Assembly: GCA_943331295.2 (NCBI GenBank)
Contig: CALQLA020000015.1
Coordinates: 32,845 to 96,844, forward strand
Length of the DNA stretch: 64,000 nt
Source: Bordetella parapertussis
Lineage (GTDB): Bacteria > Pseudomonadota > Gammaproteobacteria > Burkholderiales > Casimicrobiaceae
Direction: 5' to 3'
Position numbers and translations under genes: made by a program. The notes beneath the pieces are model-generated. The model searched no databases. It was not told the DNA's origin and saw only the letters and a program-made list of their open reading frames with translations. Positions 24,571-33,361 of the stretch are shown one piece after another. Each line of letters begins with the position of its first letter. Within the stretch, counting starts at the first letter, position 1.

Positions 24571-25755
24571 CTACGGCCGATCGACGCGCCGGCCCGCGCA
24601 CGGGACCAGGAGGTCGAGCCGCCGCAATGCGGCGAGGTCGTGCGCGCCGAGGAGACCCATGACGCGGTCGATCTCCGAGCGATAGACCTCCAGCACGTGG
24701 GCCACCCCGGCTTCACCCGCCAGCGCGAGGCCCCAGAGTTGCGGGCGGGCGACCAGCACCGCGTGCGCGCCCAGCGCGATCGCCTTGACCACGTCGGCCC
24801 CCCGCCGGATGCCCCCGTCGATCAGCACCGGGACGCGACCGTCCACGGCGGCAACGACGGCGGGGAGCGCGTCGAGGGTGGCGATCGCACCGTCGACCTG
24901 GCGCCCCCCATGATTGGAGACGATGAGCCCGTCGATGCCCAGCGCCACCGCGCGCCGCGCGTCCGCGGGGTGCAGGACGCCCTTCAGCAGCAGCGGGCCC
25001 TGCCATTCCGCGCGCAGCTGCGCGACGTCTTCCCACCGCATCCCCGGATCGAGCAGCGAGCCCATCCGACCGGCGAGCGTGGCGAGCGATTCCGTCGACC
25101 CCGGCCGGACATAGTTGCCGAACGTCAGCGTCGGCAACTCGCGGCGCATCGCCAGCCACCACCGCCATTTCGCGGCCATGCCCAGCCACTGCGCGCCCGA
25201 GAAGCGCGGCGGGATCGCGAACCCGTTGGCAAGGTCGCGCTCGCGCTTGCCGAGCAGCTGGTTGTCGATGGTGAGGACGAGCGCATCGAAGCCCGCGTCA
25301 CGCGCGCGCTGCGTCAGCTCGCGCGTGAAGCCGCGGTCGCGATAGACGAACACCTGCATCCAGCGCGGCCCGTGATGGTGGCCGGCCACCTCCTCGATCG
25401 AGCAGGCGGAGCCGTGGCTCAGGCAATAGACCGTCCCGGCGGCAGCCGCCGCCAGCGCCGACGCGATCTCGCCGCGCGGCCAGAACAGCCCGGCGAGCCC
25501 GGTCGGCCCGATCAGAACCGGCAGCGACAAATGCCGGCCGAAGAGCGTCACCGATTGATCGCGGGTCGTCGCGCCTTCCAGCGGCTGCGGCAGGAACGCC
25601 CATTGCCGGAAGGCGTCCTCGTTGCGCCGCAGCGTCACCTCGTCCTCGGCGCCGCCGTCGGCGAAATCGAACACGGGCCTCGGCAGTCGCTGCTGCGCGG
25701 CCGCGCGCACCTGCCGGATGCCGTGATGGCGCTGCACAGTCGAAGCGGCGGACAT
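24571..25755 (-). CDS. FMN-dependent alpha-hydroxy acid oxidase/dehydrogenase
   Basis: This 394-residue TIM-barrel flavoprotein belongs to the LldD/glycolate oxidase/mandelate dehydrogenase family, oxidising 2-hydroxyacids to 2-oxoacids. The catalytic His and Arg are in IVSNHGGRQVDGA. The FMN phosphate site is VLIDGGIRRGADVVKAIALGA and VLVARPQLWG. The N-terminus (PVFDFADGGAEDEVTLRRNE) matches the usual family start. The membrane-targeting segment of mandelate/lactate dehydrogenases may lie in WLGMAAKWRWWLAMRREL. Electron acceptor and substrate are unknown. It is divergent from the RraA-like gene, which acts on oxo/hydroxy acids too. Confidence 0.9.
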   Translation of the reverse strand: MSAASTVQRHHGIRQVRAAAQQRLPRPVFDFADGGAEDEVTLRRNEDAFRQWAFLPQPLEGATTRDQSVTLFGRHLSLPVLIGPTGLAGLFWPRGEIASALAAAAAGTVYCLSHGSACSIEEVAGHHHGPRWMQVFVYRDRGFTRELTQRARDAGFDALVLTIDNQLLGKRERDLANGFAIPPRFSGAQWLGMAAKWRWWLAMRRELPTLTFGNYVRPGSTESLATLAGRMGSLLDPGMRWEDVAQLRAEWQGPLLLKGVLHPADARRAVALGIDGLIVSNHGGRQVDGAIATLDALPAVVAAVDGRVPVLIDGGIRRGADVVKAIALGAHAVLVARPQLWGLALAGEAGVAHVLEVYRSEIDRVMGLLGAHDLAALRRLDLLVPCAGRRVDRP

Positions 25756-25862
25756 CGGACGCCCCCGGGGTGAAAGTTCAGGCGGGAAGGAACAGGCGCA
25801 CGCAATGGACGCCGCTGGCGGGGGTCGTTAACATGACAGCCCCGTTGCCCGAGGATAAGACA

Positions 25863-26519
25863 ATGATCGACGAAGCGCCAAGCATTCAGTGCAAGGATGT
25901 CGTCCGGCCCGCCGCAGCGCAGGTGGAGGCGCTGCGCGGCACGCCCACCGGCTTCCTGGTCGACGCGATGGGCGGCAGCGGCGCGCTCGACTACCGGATC
26001 AAGCCCGCGATCGCCGAGCAGTCCGCCTGCTGCGGCGTCGCGCTGACCTGCGACGCCGGCCCGGCGGACAACCTCGCGCTGGTGGCGGCGCTCGAATCGG
26101 TGCAGCCGGGCGACGTGCTGGTCGCCGCCACCGGCAGCTACACCGGTTGCGCGATCACCGGCGACCTCGTTCTCGGCATGGCGCGGAACTGCGGCGCCGT
26201 CGGGTTCGTCACCGACGGCTGCGTGCGCGACCTGCCCGGCATCAGGATGGTCGGGCTGCCGTGCTACTGCCTCGGCGTCACGCCCAACTCGCCCGCGCGC
26301 AGCGGACCCGGCACCGTGGGCTTCCCCGTGACGATCGCCGGCGTGCCGGTGGCGAGTGGCGACGTCATCGTCGCCGACCAGGACGGCGTGGTCGTCATTC
26401 CGCAGGCACGGCTCGCCGAAGTGATCGCGCGCCTGCCGGCGATCCGCGCGGCCGAGGCGGGCATGGACCAGGCGGTGCGCGACGGCCTGCGTCTGCCGGC
26501 CTTCCTCCGGAAGGATTGA
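25863..26519 (+). CDS. RraA-like / 4-hydroxy-4-methyl-2-oxoglutarate aldolase family protein
   Basis: The 218-residue product belongs to the RraA-like fold, which includes HMG/CHA aldolases (releasing pyruvate) and RNase E inhibitors. The signature GAVGFVTDGCVRDLPG carries the metal/substrate Asp-Gly-x-x-Arg-Asp of the aldolases, and PTGFLVDAM is the usual N-terminal strand. VIVADQDGVVVIPQARL is the conserved C-terminal element. ATG 25863 has GAGGATAAGACA before it; an ATG at 25833 is possible. Aldolase residues favour a catabolic role, perhaps completing a pathway whose GalB-like hydratase is at 58281, although that gene is far away. Confidence 0.85.
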   Translation: MIDEAPSIQCKDVVRPAAAQVEALRGTPTGFLVDAMGGSGALDYRIKPAIAEQSACCGVALTCDAGPADNLALVAALESVQPGDVLVAATGSYTGCAITGDLVLGMARNCGAVGFVTDGCVRDLPGIRMVGLPCYCLGVTPNSPARSGPGTVGFPVTIAGVPVASGDVIVADQDGVVVIPQARLAEVIARLPAIRAAEAGMDQAVRDGLRLPAFLRKD

Positions 26520-26546
26520 CCGCCGGTCCGCAAGACGCGGGCCGCG

Positions 26547-26602
26547 ACGAGATCGACCGCTGGTCGAAGGTGGTCAGGGACCACGGCATCAAGGTCGACT
26601 GA
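26547..26602 (+). pseudogene. Vestigial C-terminus of a Bug/TctC binding protein
   Basis: After the RraA-like stop, one frame reads DEIDRWSKVVRDHGIKVD followed by TGA at 26600-26602. This is the near-invariant closing helix of Bug-type tricarboxylate receptors (E-x-x-R-W-x-x-V-V/I-x-x-x-G-I-K-x-x). Nothing of the rest of such a gene precedes it, so it is the scar of a deleted gene, likely the former partner of the RraA-like aldolase. Confidence 0.6.
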
Positions 26603-26642
26603 CCGCGCGCTCCTAGATGCACGTGGCCTGGAATGGACGTTG

Positions 26643-26706
26643 CCCGGGTTGAGCGCGCGCGAAACCCGGGACCGTCCGCCGCCCGAAGCCCCACCCGGGC
26701 TACGCG
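26643..26706. repeat. REP-like palindrome C with an extra half copy
   Basis: CCCGGGTT (26643-26650) and AACCCGGG (26663-26670) form the standard palindrome with a 12-nt loop. A second half-element, CACCCGGGCTACGCG, follows at 26692-26706. It lies between the vestigial binding-protein end and the 3' end of the SMP-30 gene. Confidence 0.8.
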
Positions 26707-26729
26707 TTCCTGCCGGCCGGCACGGATGA

Positions 26730-27659
26730 TCAGGGACGCTGCAACCCGCGCGTCGCGAGCCGGATGCAATAGAGCGACGTCGAGGCGGCGATGTAGAGGA
26801 TGTCGCGCTCGTAGCCGCCGAAGGTCACGTTGCCCACCTTCTCCGGCACGAGGATCCTGCCCAGCAGCGCGCCGTCGGGGTGATAGACCTGCACGCTGTC
26901 CAGCGAGCTGGTGTAGATGAAGCCGCGCTGGTCGAGCCGGAAGCCGTCCGGCACGCCGGGGCTCACCTCGGCGAACACGCGGCCGTTGGCGAGCGCGCGC
27001 CCCGCCACGACGTCGAACACCCAGATGCAGTGGTTGCCGCCGCCGTCCTTGCGCAGCGTGGACGACGTGTCGGAAACGTAGAGCAGCGACTCGTCCGGCG
27101 AGAACGCGAGGCCGTTGGGCTCGTCGACGAGATCCGTCACCGCCGCCAGCGAGCCGTCGCGCGGATCGAAGCGGAACACCAGGCAGTCGCCGATCTCGGA
27201 CTCGCCGCCGTGGCCTTCCTCGGGGATGACGAGGCCGTACGGCGGGTCGGTGAACCAGATCGTGCCATCGGACTTCACCACGATGTCGTTGGGCGCGTTG
27301 AAGCGCCTGCCCTGCCAGCGGTCGACCACCACCGCCTGCCCGCCGCCGTCGATGCGCGTGCGGAACACCGCACGCAGCCCGTGCGAGCAGTGCAGGATCG
27401 AGCCGTCGAGGTCGCGCGCGTGGCCGTTGGTGAATTCGACGTCGTCGCGCCAGACGCTCATCCCGTCGCGCGCCGACCAGCGCAGCATCCGGTTGTTCGG
27501 GATGTCGCTCCACAGCACGCTGTCGTCCTCGTACAGCCACACCGGCCCCTCGCTCCAGCGGGCGCCGGTACACAGGCGCACCAACTCGGGCACGGCGGGC
27601 AGCACGGGCCGCAGGCGCTCGTCGCGAACCTCGATCACGGTGGCAGGCGGTGGCGGCAT
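26730..27659 (-). CDS. SMP-30/gluconolactonase family protein
   Basis: The 309-residue product is a six-bladed beta-propeller lactonase-type hydrolase needing a divalent metal. Family landmarks are RWSEGPVWLYEDDSVLWSDIP (first metal Glu), FNAPNDIVVKSDGTIWFTDPPYG (Asn ligand), DEPNGLAFSPDESLLYVSDT (Asn and Asp ligands) and PDGFRLDQRGFIYTS. These are the gluconolactonase/SMP-30 metal ligands, so it should hydrolyse a sugar or other lactone. An in-frame ATG at 27668 would add three residues. The neighbouring MATE gene starts divergently 163 bp away. Confidence 0.9.
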   Translation of the reverse strand: MPPPPATVIEVRDERLRPVLPAVPELVRLCTGARWSEGPVWLYEDDSVLWSDIPNNRMLRWSARDGMSVWRDDVEFTNGHARDLDGSILHCSHGLRAVFRTRIDGGGQAVVVDRWQGRRFNAPNDIVVKSDGTIWFTDPPYGLVIPEEGHGGESEIGDCLVFRFDPRDGSLAAVTDLVDEPNGLAFSPDESLLYVSDTSSTLRKDGGGNHCIWVFDVVAGRALANGRVFAEVSPGVPDGFRLDQRGFIYTSSLDSVQVYHPDGALLGRILVPEKVGNVTFGGYERDILYIAASTSLYCIRLATRGLQRP

Positions 27660-27822
27660 GCCCGGCATTCTAGCCGCGGACGGCCAGCCGGGCACGCCCC
27701 GCCCTCGGCTAGAATGGGGCCCGCGCCGGATCCGCCGGAAGACATCGTCCGGCGGCGCGCCCTTTTCCCGCCCGTCGACCCTTCCGGCTGCCGCTTGCGG
27801 CAACCAACGCCCCGTCCGCCCT

Positions 27823-29193
27823 GTGTCCCGCAAGCTCGTCCTCGACATCTATCGCCTCGCCTGGCCGGTGCTGATCGCGCACCTGGCGGTCATGGCCTAT
27901 TCGGTCATCGACACGCTGATGGCGGGCCGCTACGCGACCGACGACCTCGCTGCGGTGGGGATCGGCACGTCGATCTACTTCACCGTGTTCGTGGCGCTGA
28001 TGGGCGTGCTGCTCGCGGTATCGCCGACCGTGGCGCAGCTCCTCGGCGCCGGTCGCTACCGCGAGATCGGCGAGCAGGTGCGCCAGGCGATGTGGCTGAC
28101 GCTGGCGCTCGCGCTCCTCTCGATGCTCCTGTTCCGGTTTCCCGAGCCGTTGCTGGCGATGAGCCGGGCCTCGCCCGCGGTCGCCGGCAAGGTGCGCGAC
28201 TACCTCGCGCTCGCCGCGTGGGGCGTTCCGGCGGCGCTCGCGTTCCGGCTGTTCGCCGGCTACACCACCGCGGTATCGCTGCCGCGCGTGATGATGGTGC
28301 TGAATGTCATCGGACTGGCGTTCAAGGTCCCGCTCAACTGGATCTTCGTGTTCGGCCACCTTGGCGCACCGGAAATGGGAGCCGCCGGCTGCGCGCTCTC
28401 CACGGCGCTGCTCAACTGGCTGGTTTGCATCCTGGCGTGGCTCTGGTGCGGGCTGTCTCCCGCGTACCGGCGCTACGCCGTGTTCGCGCGCTGGTCGTGG
28501 CCGCGCCGGGGCGACCAGTGGCGGCTGATCGCGCTGGGACTGCCGATCGGCGGGACCTTCCTGGTGGACGTGACGGCGTTCACGTTCATGGCGCTGTTCA
28601 TCGCCCGCCTCGGCGCGGTCAATTCGGCCGCCCACCAGATCGCGGCCAACGTCGCTGCGGTGATGTTCATGCTGCCGCAGGCGGTAGGCACCGCCGTCAG
28701 CGTGCTCGTGGGCCACGCCGTCGGCGCGCGGGCCCCCGCGCTCGCGCGCGCCACGGGCATCGCCGGCATCGCACTGGTGCTGGTGCTCGCCGGCCTCACG
28801 GGGACGACGCTGGCGGCCGGCGCGGGCGCGGTGGCGGCCTTCTACTCGAGCGACGCCGGCGTGCGCGCGGTGGCGACCACGCTGCTGATGCTGGTCGCCG
28901 GCTACCACGTGTTCGACGCGCTGCAGGTGATGACGGTCAGCGCGCTGCGCGGCTACAAGCGCGCGGTCGTGCCGCTCGTGGTGGCCGCCGGCGGGCTGTG
29001 GGGCGTGGGGCTCGCGGGCGGCTACGCGATCGGCCTCACCGATGCGCTCGACCTCGCCGCGCTGGGGCTCGCCACCCCGCTCGGCGTGCCGGGCTTCTGG
29101 ATCGCGGCGATCGCCGGCATGTTCGTGTCGGCCGCGGGGATCGCGATCTACTTCCTGGTCGTGAGTGCGCCGTCGCGGGACCCGCGCGACTGA
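27823..29193 (+). CDS. MATE family multidrug/cation efflux transporter
   Basis: This 456-residue inner-membrane exporter has twelve hydrophobic segments in two homologous halves. The DinF/NorM-type landmarks are present: YSVIDTLMAGRYATDDLAAVGIG in helices 1-2 and, in the second half, FMALFIARLGAVNSAAHQIA. The gene has no ATG near the first helix; GTG 27823 (V-S-R-K-L) gives the best length, whereas earlier in-frame sequence is antisense to the lactonase gene. Substrates of MATE carriers are cationic drugs exchanged for H+ or Na+; specificity is not evident. Confidence 0.9.
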   Translation: MSRKLVLDIYRLAWPVLIAHLAVMAYSVIDTLMAGRYATDDLAAVGIGTSIYFTVFVALMGVLLAVSPTVAQLLGAGRYREIGEQVRQAMWLTLALALLSMLLFRFPEPLLAMSRASPAVAGKVRDYLALAAWGVPAALAFRLFAGYTTAVSLPRVMMVLNVIGLAFKVPLNWIFVFGHLGAPEMGAAGCALSTALLNWLVCILAWLWCGLSPAYRRYAVFARWSWPRRGDQWRLIALGLPIGGTFLVDVTAFTFMALFIARLGAVNSAAHQIAANVAAVMFMLPQAVGTAVSVLVGHAVGARAPALARATGIAGIALVLVLAGLTGTTLAAGAGAVAAFYSSDAGVRAVATTLLMLVAGYHVFDALQVMTVSALRGYKRAVVPLVVAAGGLWGVGLAGGYAIGLTDALDLAALGLATPLGVPGFWIAAIAGMFVSAAGIAIYFLVVSAPSRDPRD

Positions 29194-29260
29194 CGCGCGC
29201 CGGTCGCGGTTCCCGACGGGGCGGGGCCAACGCTGCAGGCAGCCGGACGCGCGGCCTCCG

Positions 29261-29740
29261 CTACAGCAGCAGCGCCACCACGAACGCCCCGACCATCGCG
29301 AACACGATCGCGACCTTGATCGCGGTGCCGATGAGCAGCCCGAGCCACGTCGCGACACCGACCCTGCCGGCGCGGGAGAGGTCGCGCCGCGCAACGTATT
29401 CGCCGATCGCGGCACCCGCGAGCGGCATGAACAGCAGGCCCCACAGCCCGGTGAAGATGCCGGCCAGCGTGCCGATCGCGGCACCGACGAGCGCCAGCGG
29501 GCTCGCGCCGGCCTTCTTCGCTCCGGCGAGCGCGGCGAAGTAGTCGACGGCCCAGGCAAGCGCCGTCAGCAGGCCGAAGACGACCAGCAGCCACACCGGT
29601 ATCCGCGCGAAGCCGTCGATCCACGCCGCGAGCGCGATGCCGGCGAACACGAAGATCGCGCCGGGCAGCGCCGGCAGGATCGTGCCGGCGACGCCGAGCG
29701 CGATCAGCGCGACGGCAAGGCACCAGAGGAGCAGCGTCAT
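29261..29740 (-). CDS. DUF456 family membrane protein
   Basis: The 159-residue protein is almost entirely hydrophobic with four to five membrane helices. The DUF456 signature is clear: GTILPALPGAIFVFAGIALAAW, WAVDYFAALAGAKKAGAS, and glycine-rich segments GAAIGTLAGIFTGLWGLLF and AAIGEYVARRD. Function is unknown. It lies 19 bp downstream of the dipeptidase E gene on the same strand, so the two are probably cotranscribed. Confidence 0.88.
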   Translation of the reverse strand: MTLLLWCLAVALIALGVAGTILPALPGAIFVFAGIALAAWIDGFARIPVWLLVVFGLLTALAWAVDYFAALAGAKKAGASPLALVGAAIGTLAGIFTGLWGLLFMPLAGAAIGEYVARRDLSRAGRVGVATWLGLLIGTAIKVAIVFAMVGAFVVALLL

Positions 29741-29759
29741 CGGCGGCGCGCGCCCCGGG

Positions 29760-30494
29760 TCATGGCCGTCCGGCGGGCGCCGGACCCGCGTCCATCAGGA
29801 AGTCGAACCCGTCGCCGGCACCGAGTTCGCGCGGCGCCTCGCCGTGGCGGAACACCCGGCAGGGCGCGGGGCCCAGCAGCCGCGCGCTGCGACCCTCGAT
29901 GCGCAACCCGGTGCCCTCGCGCAGCCCGGCCACCCAGACGCGCGGATGCAGCACGCCGAACTCGGCGATGCGCTCCTCGCGCGTCTCGCCCTTGTGGCCG
30001 GGCGGATTGCCGTGCAGATAGTGCGGGTTGACCTGGAACGGGACCAGCCCGAGCGCGTCGAACCCGCCCGGATCGCAGATCGGCATGTCGTTGGTCGTCA
30101 TGATCGTCGGGCACGCGAGATTGGCGCCCGCGCTCCAGCCGATGTAGGGGACGCCGCTCGCCACGCGATCGCGGATCGCGTGCAGCAAGCCCGCGTTGCG
30201 CACGTCCCGCAGCAACTTCCACGTGCTGCCGCCGCCGACCACGATGGCCGGCGCGGCGCGCACCGCGGCGATCGGGTCGGCGTGCGCGTGGATGCCCGTG
30301 ACGTCGACGCCCAGCGCGCGGAACGCGGATCGCACCTGACCGACATAGTCGTCGTAGCTCCTCGTTACCATGGCGTACGGAAGGAACAGCGCCTCGCCGA
30401 CGGCGCCGTCGAGGAAGTCGCGCAGGAAGCCCTGCGCGTATTCGAGGTAGTCCATGCCCTCGACTTTCGAATTGCTGAGCAGCAGCAGTCGCAT
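29760..30494 (-). CDS. pepE: Dipeptidase E (alpha-aspartyl dipeptidase)
   Basis: This 244-residue cytoplasmic serine peptidase of family S51 cleaves Asp-X dipeptides. The nucleophile Ser lies in YIGWSAGANLACPTI, the class-I-amidotransferase-like elbow. His in VNPHYLHGNPPGHKGETREERI and Glu of the same stretch complete the family triad. The start MRLLLLSNSKVEGMDYLEYA is typical, at ATG 30494. It likely serves peptide turnover. Confidence 0.92.
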   Translation of the reverse strand: MRLLLLSNSKVEGMDYLEYAQGFLRDFLDGAVGEALFLPYAMVTRSYDDYVGQVRSAFRALGVDVTGIHAHADPIAAVRAAPAIVVGGGSTWKLLRDVRNAGLLHAIRDRVASGVPYIGWSAGANLACPTIMTTNDMPICDPGGFDALGLVPFQVNPHYLHGNPPGHKGETREERIAEFGVLHPRVWVAGLREGTGLRIEGRSARLLGPAPCRVFRHGEAPRELGAGDGFDFLMDAGPAPAGRP

Positions 30495-30677
30495 GTCACC
30501 GTCCCTGATGGAGAAAGACCCGGGCCGTCCGGGGGCGCCGCGGTCCTCCCGCGCCCGTTGCCCTGCGGGGGGGGCACCGCCGCAAGCGTACCTCACCTGC
30601 GCCATCGGCGTGTCGCGCGCAGCCACCGGATCGCCGGTTTACAATGGCCGCTTACGGAAAAGTGCGCGGAGCGCGAA

Positions 30678-30902
30678 ATGCCGATCTACGAATACGCATG
30701 CAAGGCATGCGGCAACGAGTTCGAGACGCTGGTGCGGTCGAACAGCGTACCGGACTGTCCGCAGTGCCACTCGACCTCGCTCGACAAGAAGCTGTCCGTC
30801 TTCGCCACCGCGAGCGCGACGCCGGACGCCGCGCCGACGGCCGCGAGTCCCTGCGGATCCTGCGGCAACCCGGGCGGACCGGGCTCCTGCGCGTTTAATT
30901 GA
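30678..30902 (+). CDS. FmdB-type zinc ribbon protein
   Basis: The 74-residue protein starts MPIYEYACKACGNEFETLV and has a second CxxC in DCPQCHSTSLDKKLS: the FmdB regulatory-protein/zinc-ribbon family. A further Cys pair (CGSCG) closes an Ala/Pro/Gly-rich tail. It was first described beside formamidase/amidase genes, and its role in most bacteria is unclear. Its stop overlaps a TTG start of the following transporter (TTGA at 30899-30902). Confidence 0.92.
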   Translation: MPIYEYACKACGNEFETLVRSNSVPDCPQCHSTSLDKKLSVFATASATPDAAPTAASPCGSCGNPGGPGSCAFN

Positions 30903-32134
30903 AGCCGGCGCCCGGCGCCCCGCGTCGGGCCCCCAAGGGCGAAGTGCAAACGCGAACGCTCTTCGCCAACGCCGATTTCCTGCGACTCTGGGGCGTCGGG
31001 TTCATCGTCTTCCTGGTGCGCTGGCTCGAGATGCTGGCGATCAGCCTGTTCGTCTACCGCGCGACCGGAAGCGCGTTCGCGGTGACGGCGATGGTCATGC
31101 TGCGCATGCTGCCGATGGGGCTGTTCGGCGCCGTGATGGGCTCGCTCGCCGAGCGGGTCGAGGCCAAGAGCGCGCTGGTCTTCATCATCGTCGCCAGCAT
31201 GGCGACGTCCGCGGTGCTGGCGCTGCTCGCGTGGACGGGACAGCTCGCGGTGTGGCACCTCGGCGTGGCGAGCTTCGTCAACGGCATCGCGTGGGCGGCC
31301 GACAATCCCGTGCGGCGCATGATGATCGGCCAGGTCGTCGGCAGCGACCGGATGGGACCTGCGATGTCCGCCGACGTCGGCAGCAACAACGCCAGCCGCA
31401 TGCTGGGCCCGTTGCTGGCCGGCGTGATCTTCGCCGCCGTCGGCGTCGGCGGCGCCTTCGTCGCTTCGGTCGCGTTCTACGCGATCGCCCTCGTCACTGC
31501 GCTGACGCTGCGCTATCGCAGCGGCGTGCTGCCGGCAGCCGCAGCCGGCGTGCTGGCGCACGTCGCCGAGGGCGTCGCCATGGTGCGGCGCGACGCGCGC
31601 CTCAAGGGCACGCTGATCGTCACCATTATCTTCAACCTCTTCGCCTGGCCCTTCACCAGCCTCGTGCCGGTGATCGGCCAGGACCACCTGGGGCTCGCGC
31701 CGCGGGGCATCGGCGTGCTGGTCAGCATGGACGGCGTCGGCGCGTTCGCCGGCGCGCTGGCGATGGCCGCCTGGTCGCGGCCTTCGAACTACGTCCGGTC
31801 GTACCTCGGCGGCGCGGCCCTCTACATGACACTGATCCTGGTGTTCGCCGTCGCCCGGGAGCCGCTGCTGGCGGGGTTCGCGCTGCTGTGCTGCGGCTTT
31901 GCGCAGGCCGGCTTTTCCATCATGCAGGCGACGCTCGTCTACCAGCGGGCGCCGGCGCGGCTGCGCAGCCGCGCGCTGGGGCTCCTCTCCGTCTGCATCG
32001 GCCTCGGGCCGATCGGCTTCGCCCACGTCGGGCTGCTGGCGGACGCGGTCGGCGCCAACAACGCCTGCCTGATCACGGGGCTCGAAGGACTGCTGGCGCT
32101 GCTGCTGACGCGCCGGTACTGGCAGCACTGCTGA
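30899..32134 (+). CDS. MFS transporter
   Basis: The 411-residue membrane protein has about twelve hydrophobic segments with an MFS_3/EntS-like start (FLRLWGVGFIVFLVRWLEM) and the conserved N-terminal motif region VMLRMLPMGLFGAVMGSLAERVE. No ATG lies before the first helix. TTG 30899, overlapping the FmdB stop by 4 bp, is assumed; GTG 30944 is an alternative. It probably exports a small molecule. Operon with the FmdB-like gene is likely from the overlap. Confidence 0.82.
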   Translation: MKPAPGAPRRAPKGEVQTRTLFANADFLRLWGVGFIVFLVRWLEMLAISLFVYRATGSAFAVTAMVMLRMLPMGLFGAVMGSLAERVEAKSALVFIIVASMATSAVLALLAWTGQLAVWHLGVASFVNGIAWAADNPVRRMMIGQVVGSDRMGPAMSADVGSNNASRMLGPLLAGVIFAAVGVGGAFVASVAFYAIALVTALTLRYRSGVLPAAAAGVLAHVAEGVAMVRRDARLKGTLIVTIIFNLFAWPFTSLVPVIGQDHLGLAPRGIGVLVSMDGVGAFAGALAMAAWSRPSNYVRSYLGGAALYMTLILVFAVAREPLLAGFALLCCGFAQAGFSIMQATLVYQRAPARLRSRALGLLSVCIGLGPIGFAHVGLLADAVGANNACLITGLEGLLALLLTRRYWQHC

Positions 32135-32248
32135 ACTTGCGGCAGCCGGTCACGGCATGGCGCGCGCGAAGGCATGCCGGGACCGGTGCCGCGTCGCAAC
32201 CGCGGCGTCGGTCGGCGGAAGGATCGCTGCCGTGCCTCCGCTTGCCGT

Positions 32249-33235
32249 TCAGGGCACCAGCACCACCGAGCCCCGCGTCCCGCGCGCCTCGAGCAGCGCA
32301 TGCGCCGCCGGCGCCTCCGCGAGCGGGAAGCGCGCCTGGATCGTCGGCCTGACCATCCCGCGCTCGAGCGCGGCAAAGAGCGCGGCCGCGCAGGCGTCGA
32401 GGTCGGGCGTCGTCGCGGTGTAGTCGCCGAAACGCATCCAGGTGACCCAGAGGCTGCCGCGGTCGCGCAGCATGTTCACCGAAATGGGAGGCACCAGGCC
32501 GGAGGTGTTGCCGAAGCAGATCATCCGGCCGGTGCGGCCGAGGCACGCGATCGACTCGTCCCACGTGGCACGGCCGACCGAATCGTAGACCGCCGGCACG
32601 CCCTCCCCGCCGGTGAGGCGCCGTACCTCGCCGGCCCAGTCGTCCTCGCCGTGCACGTAGACGTGCTCGTAGCCGCTGGCGAGCGCACGGTCGACCTTGT
32701 CGCGGCTGCCGACGATGCCGATCGCGCGCGCGCCGAGCGCGGCGAGCCACTGCCCGGCGATGGTCCCGACGCCGCCGGCGGCAGCGTGAAACACCACCCG
32801 GTCGCCCGGTTGCACCGGATACAGGCGCTCGATCAGAAGTTGGACGGTGAGGCCCTTCAGCAGCGTGGCGGCGACGGCGTCGTCGGCCACGCCATCCGGC
32901 ACCCGGACGCAACGTCCCGCCGGCATGTTGCGCGCGTCGGCGTAGGCGCCGAGCGGATGCGAGGCATAGGCCACCCGGTCGCCGACGCGGAAGCGCGTCA
33001 CGTCCGGGGCGACGGCCTCGACCCGGCCCGCCGCCTCGATCCCGATGCGCAGCGGCTTCGGCATTGCATGCAGCGGGGCGTAGTCGCCGCGGCGCGCGTG
33101 CACGTCGGTGAAGTTCACGCCGACCGCTGTCTGGCGGATCCGAATCTCGCCCGCGCCCGGCGCCACGTCCGGAACGGACTCCGCCACCAGCGCCTCCGGT
33201 CCGCCGAATTCATGCACCCTGATCACGCGCGTCAT
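32249..33235 (-). CDS. NADPH:quinone oxidoreductase (zinc-independent MDR family)
   Basis: The 328-residue protein is a medium-chain dehydrogenase/reductase of the quinone-oxidoreductase (QorA-like) branch. Landmarks: VGVNFTDVHARRGDY, GIEAAGRVEAVAPDV, the NADPH-binding VVFHAAAGGVGTIAGQWL loop (AAxGGVG) and MICFGNTSGLVPPISV. The zinc-ligand cysteines of alcohol dehydrogenases are absent, as expected. It would reduce quinones or activated alkenes with NADPH. ATG 33235 is preceded by GGAGGCGAC, and TACAAT about 20 bp further upstream is a candidate -10. Confidence 0.92.
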   Translation of the reverse strand: MTRVIRVHEFGGPEALVAESVPDVAPGAGEIRIRQTAVGVNFTDVHARRGDYAPLHAMPKPLRIGIEAAGRVEAVAPDVTRFRVGDRVAYASHPLGAYADARNMPAGRCVRVPDGVADDAVAATLLKGLTVQLLIERLYPVQPGDRVVFHAAAGGVGTIAGQWLAALGARAIGIVGSRDKVDRALASGYEHVYVHGEDDWAGEVRRLTGGEGVPAVYDSVGRATWDESIACLGRTGRMICFGNTSGLVPPISVNMLRDRGSLWVTWMRFGDYTATTPDLDACAAALFAALERGMVRPTIQARFPLAEAPAAHALLEARGTRGSVVLVP

Positions 33236-33361
33236 GTCGCCTCCGGTATCGAAGCGCATTGTACCGGCGGGCGGGGCCGGCGGACGTCCCGCCGCCGGCG
33301 ATGTTCGGTGCAGTCGCTGACGCGCCGGTACCGGCGGCACGGCCGAGATCGCGACAACCGG

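Noticed and set aside
27709..29559. Long minus-strand frame opposite the MATE gene
   Set aside because: Low-complexity Arg/Ala/His sequence with no domain; MATE helices are on the + strand.
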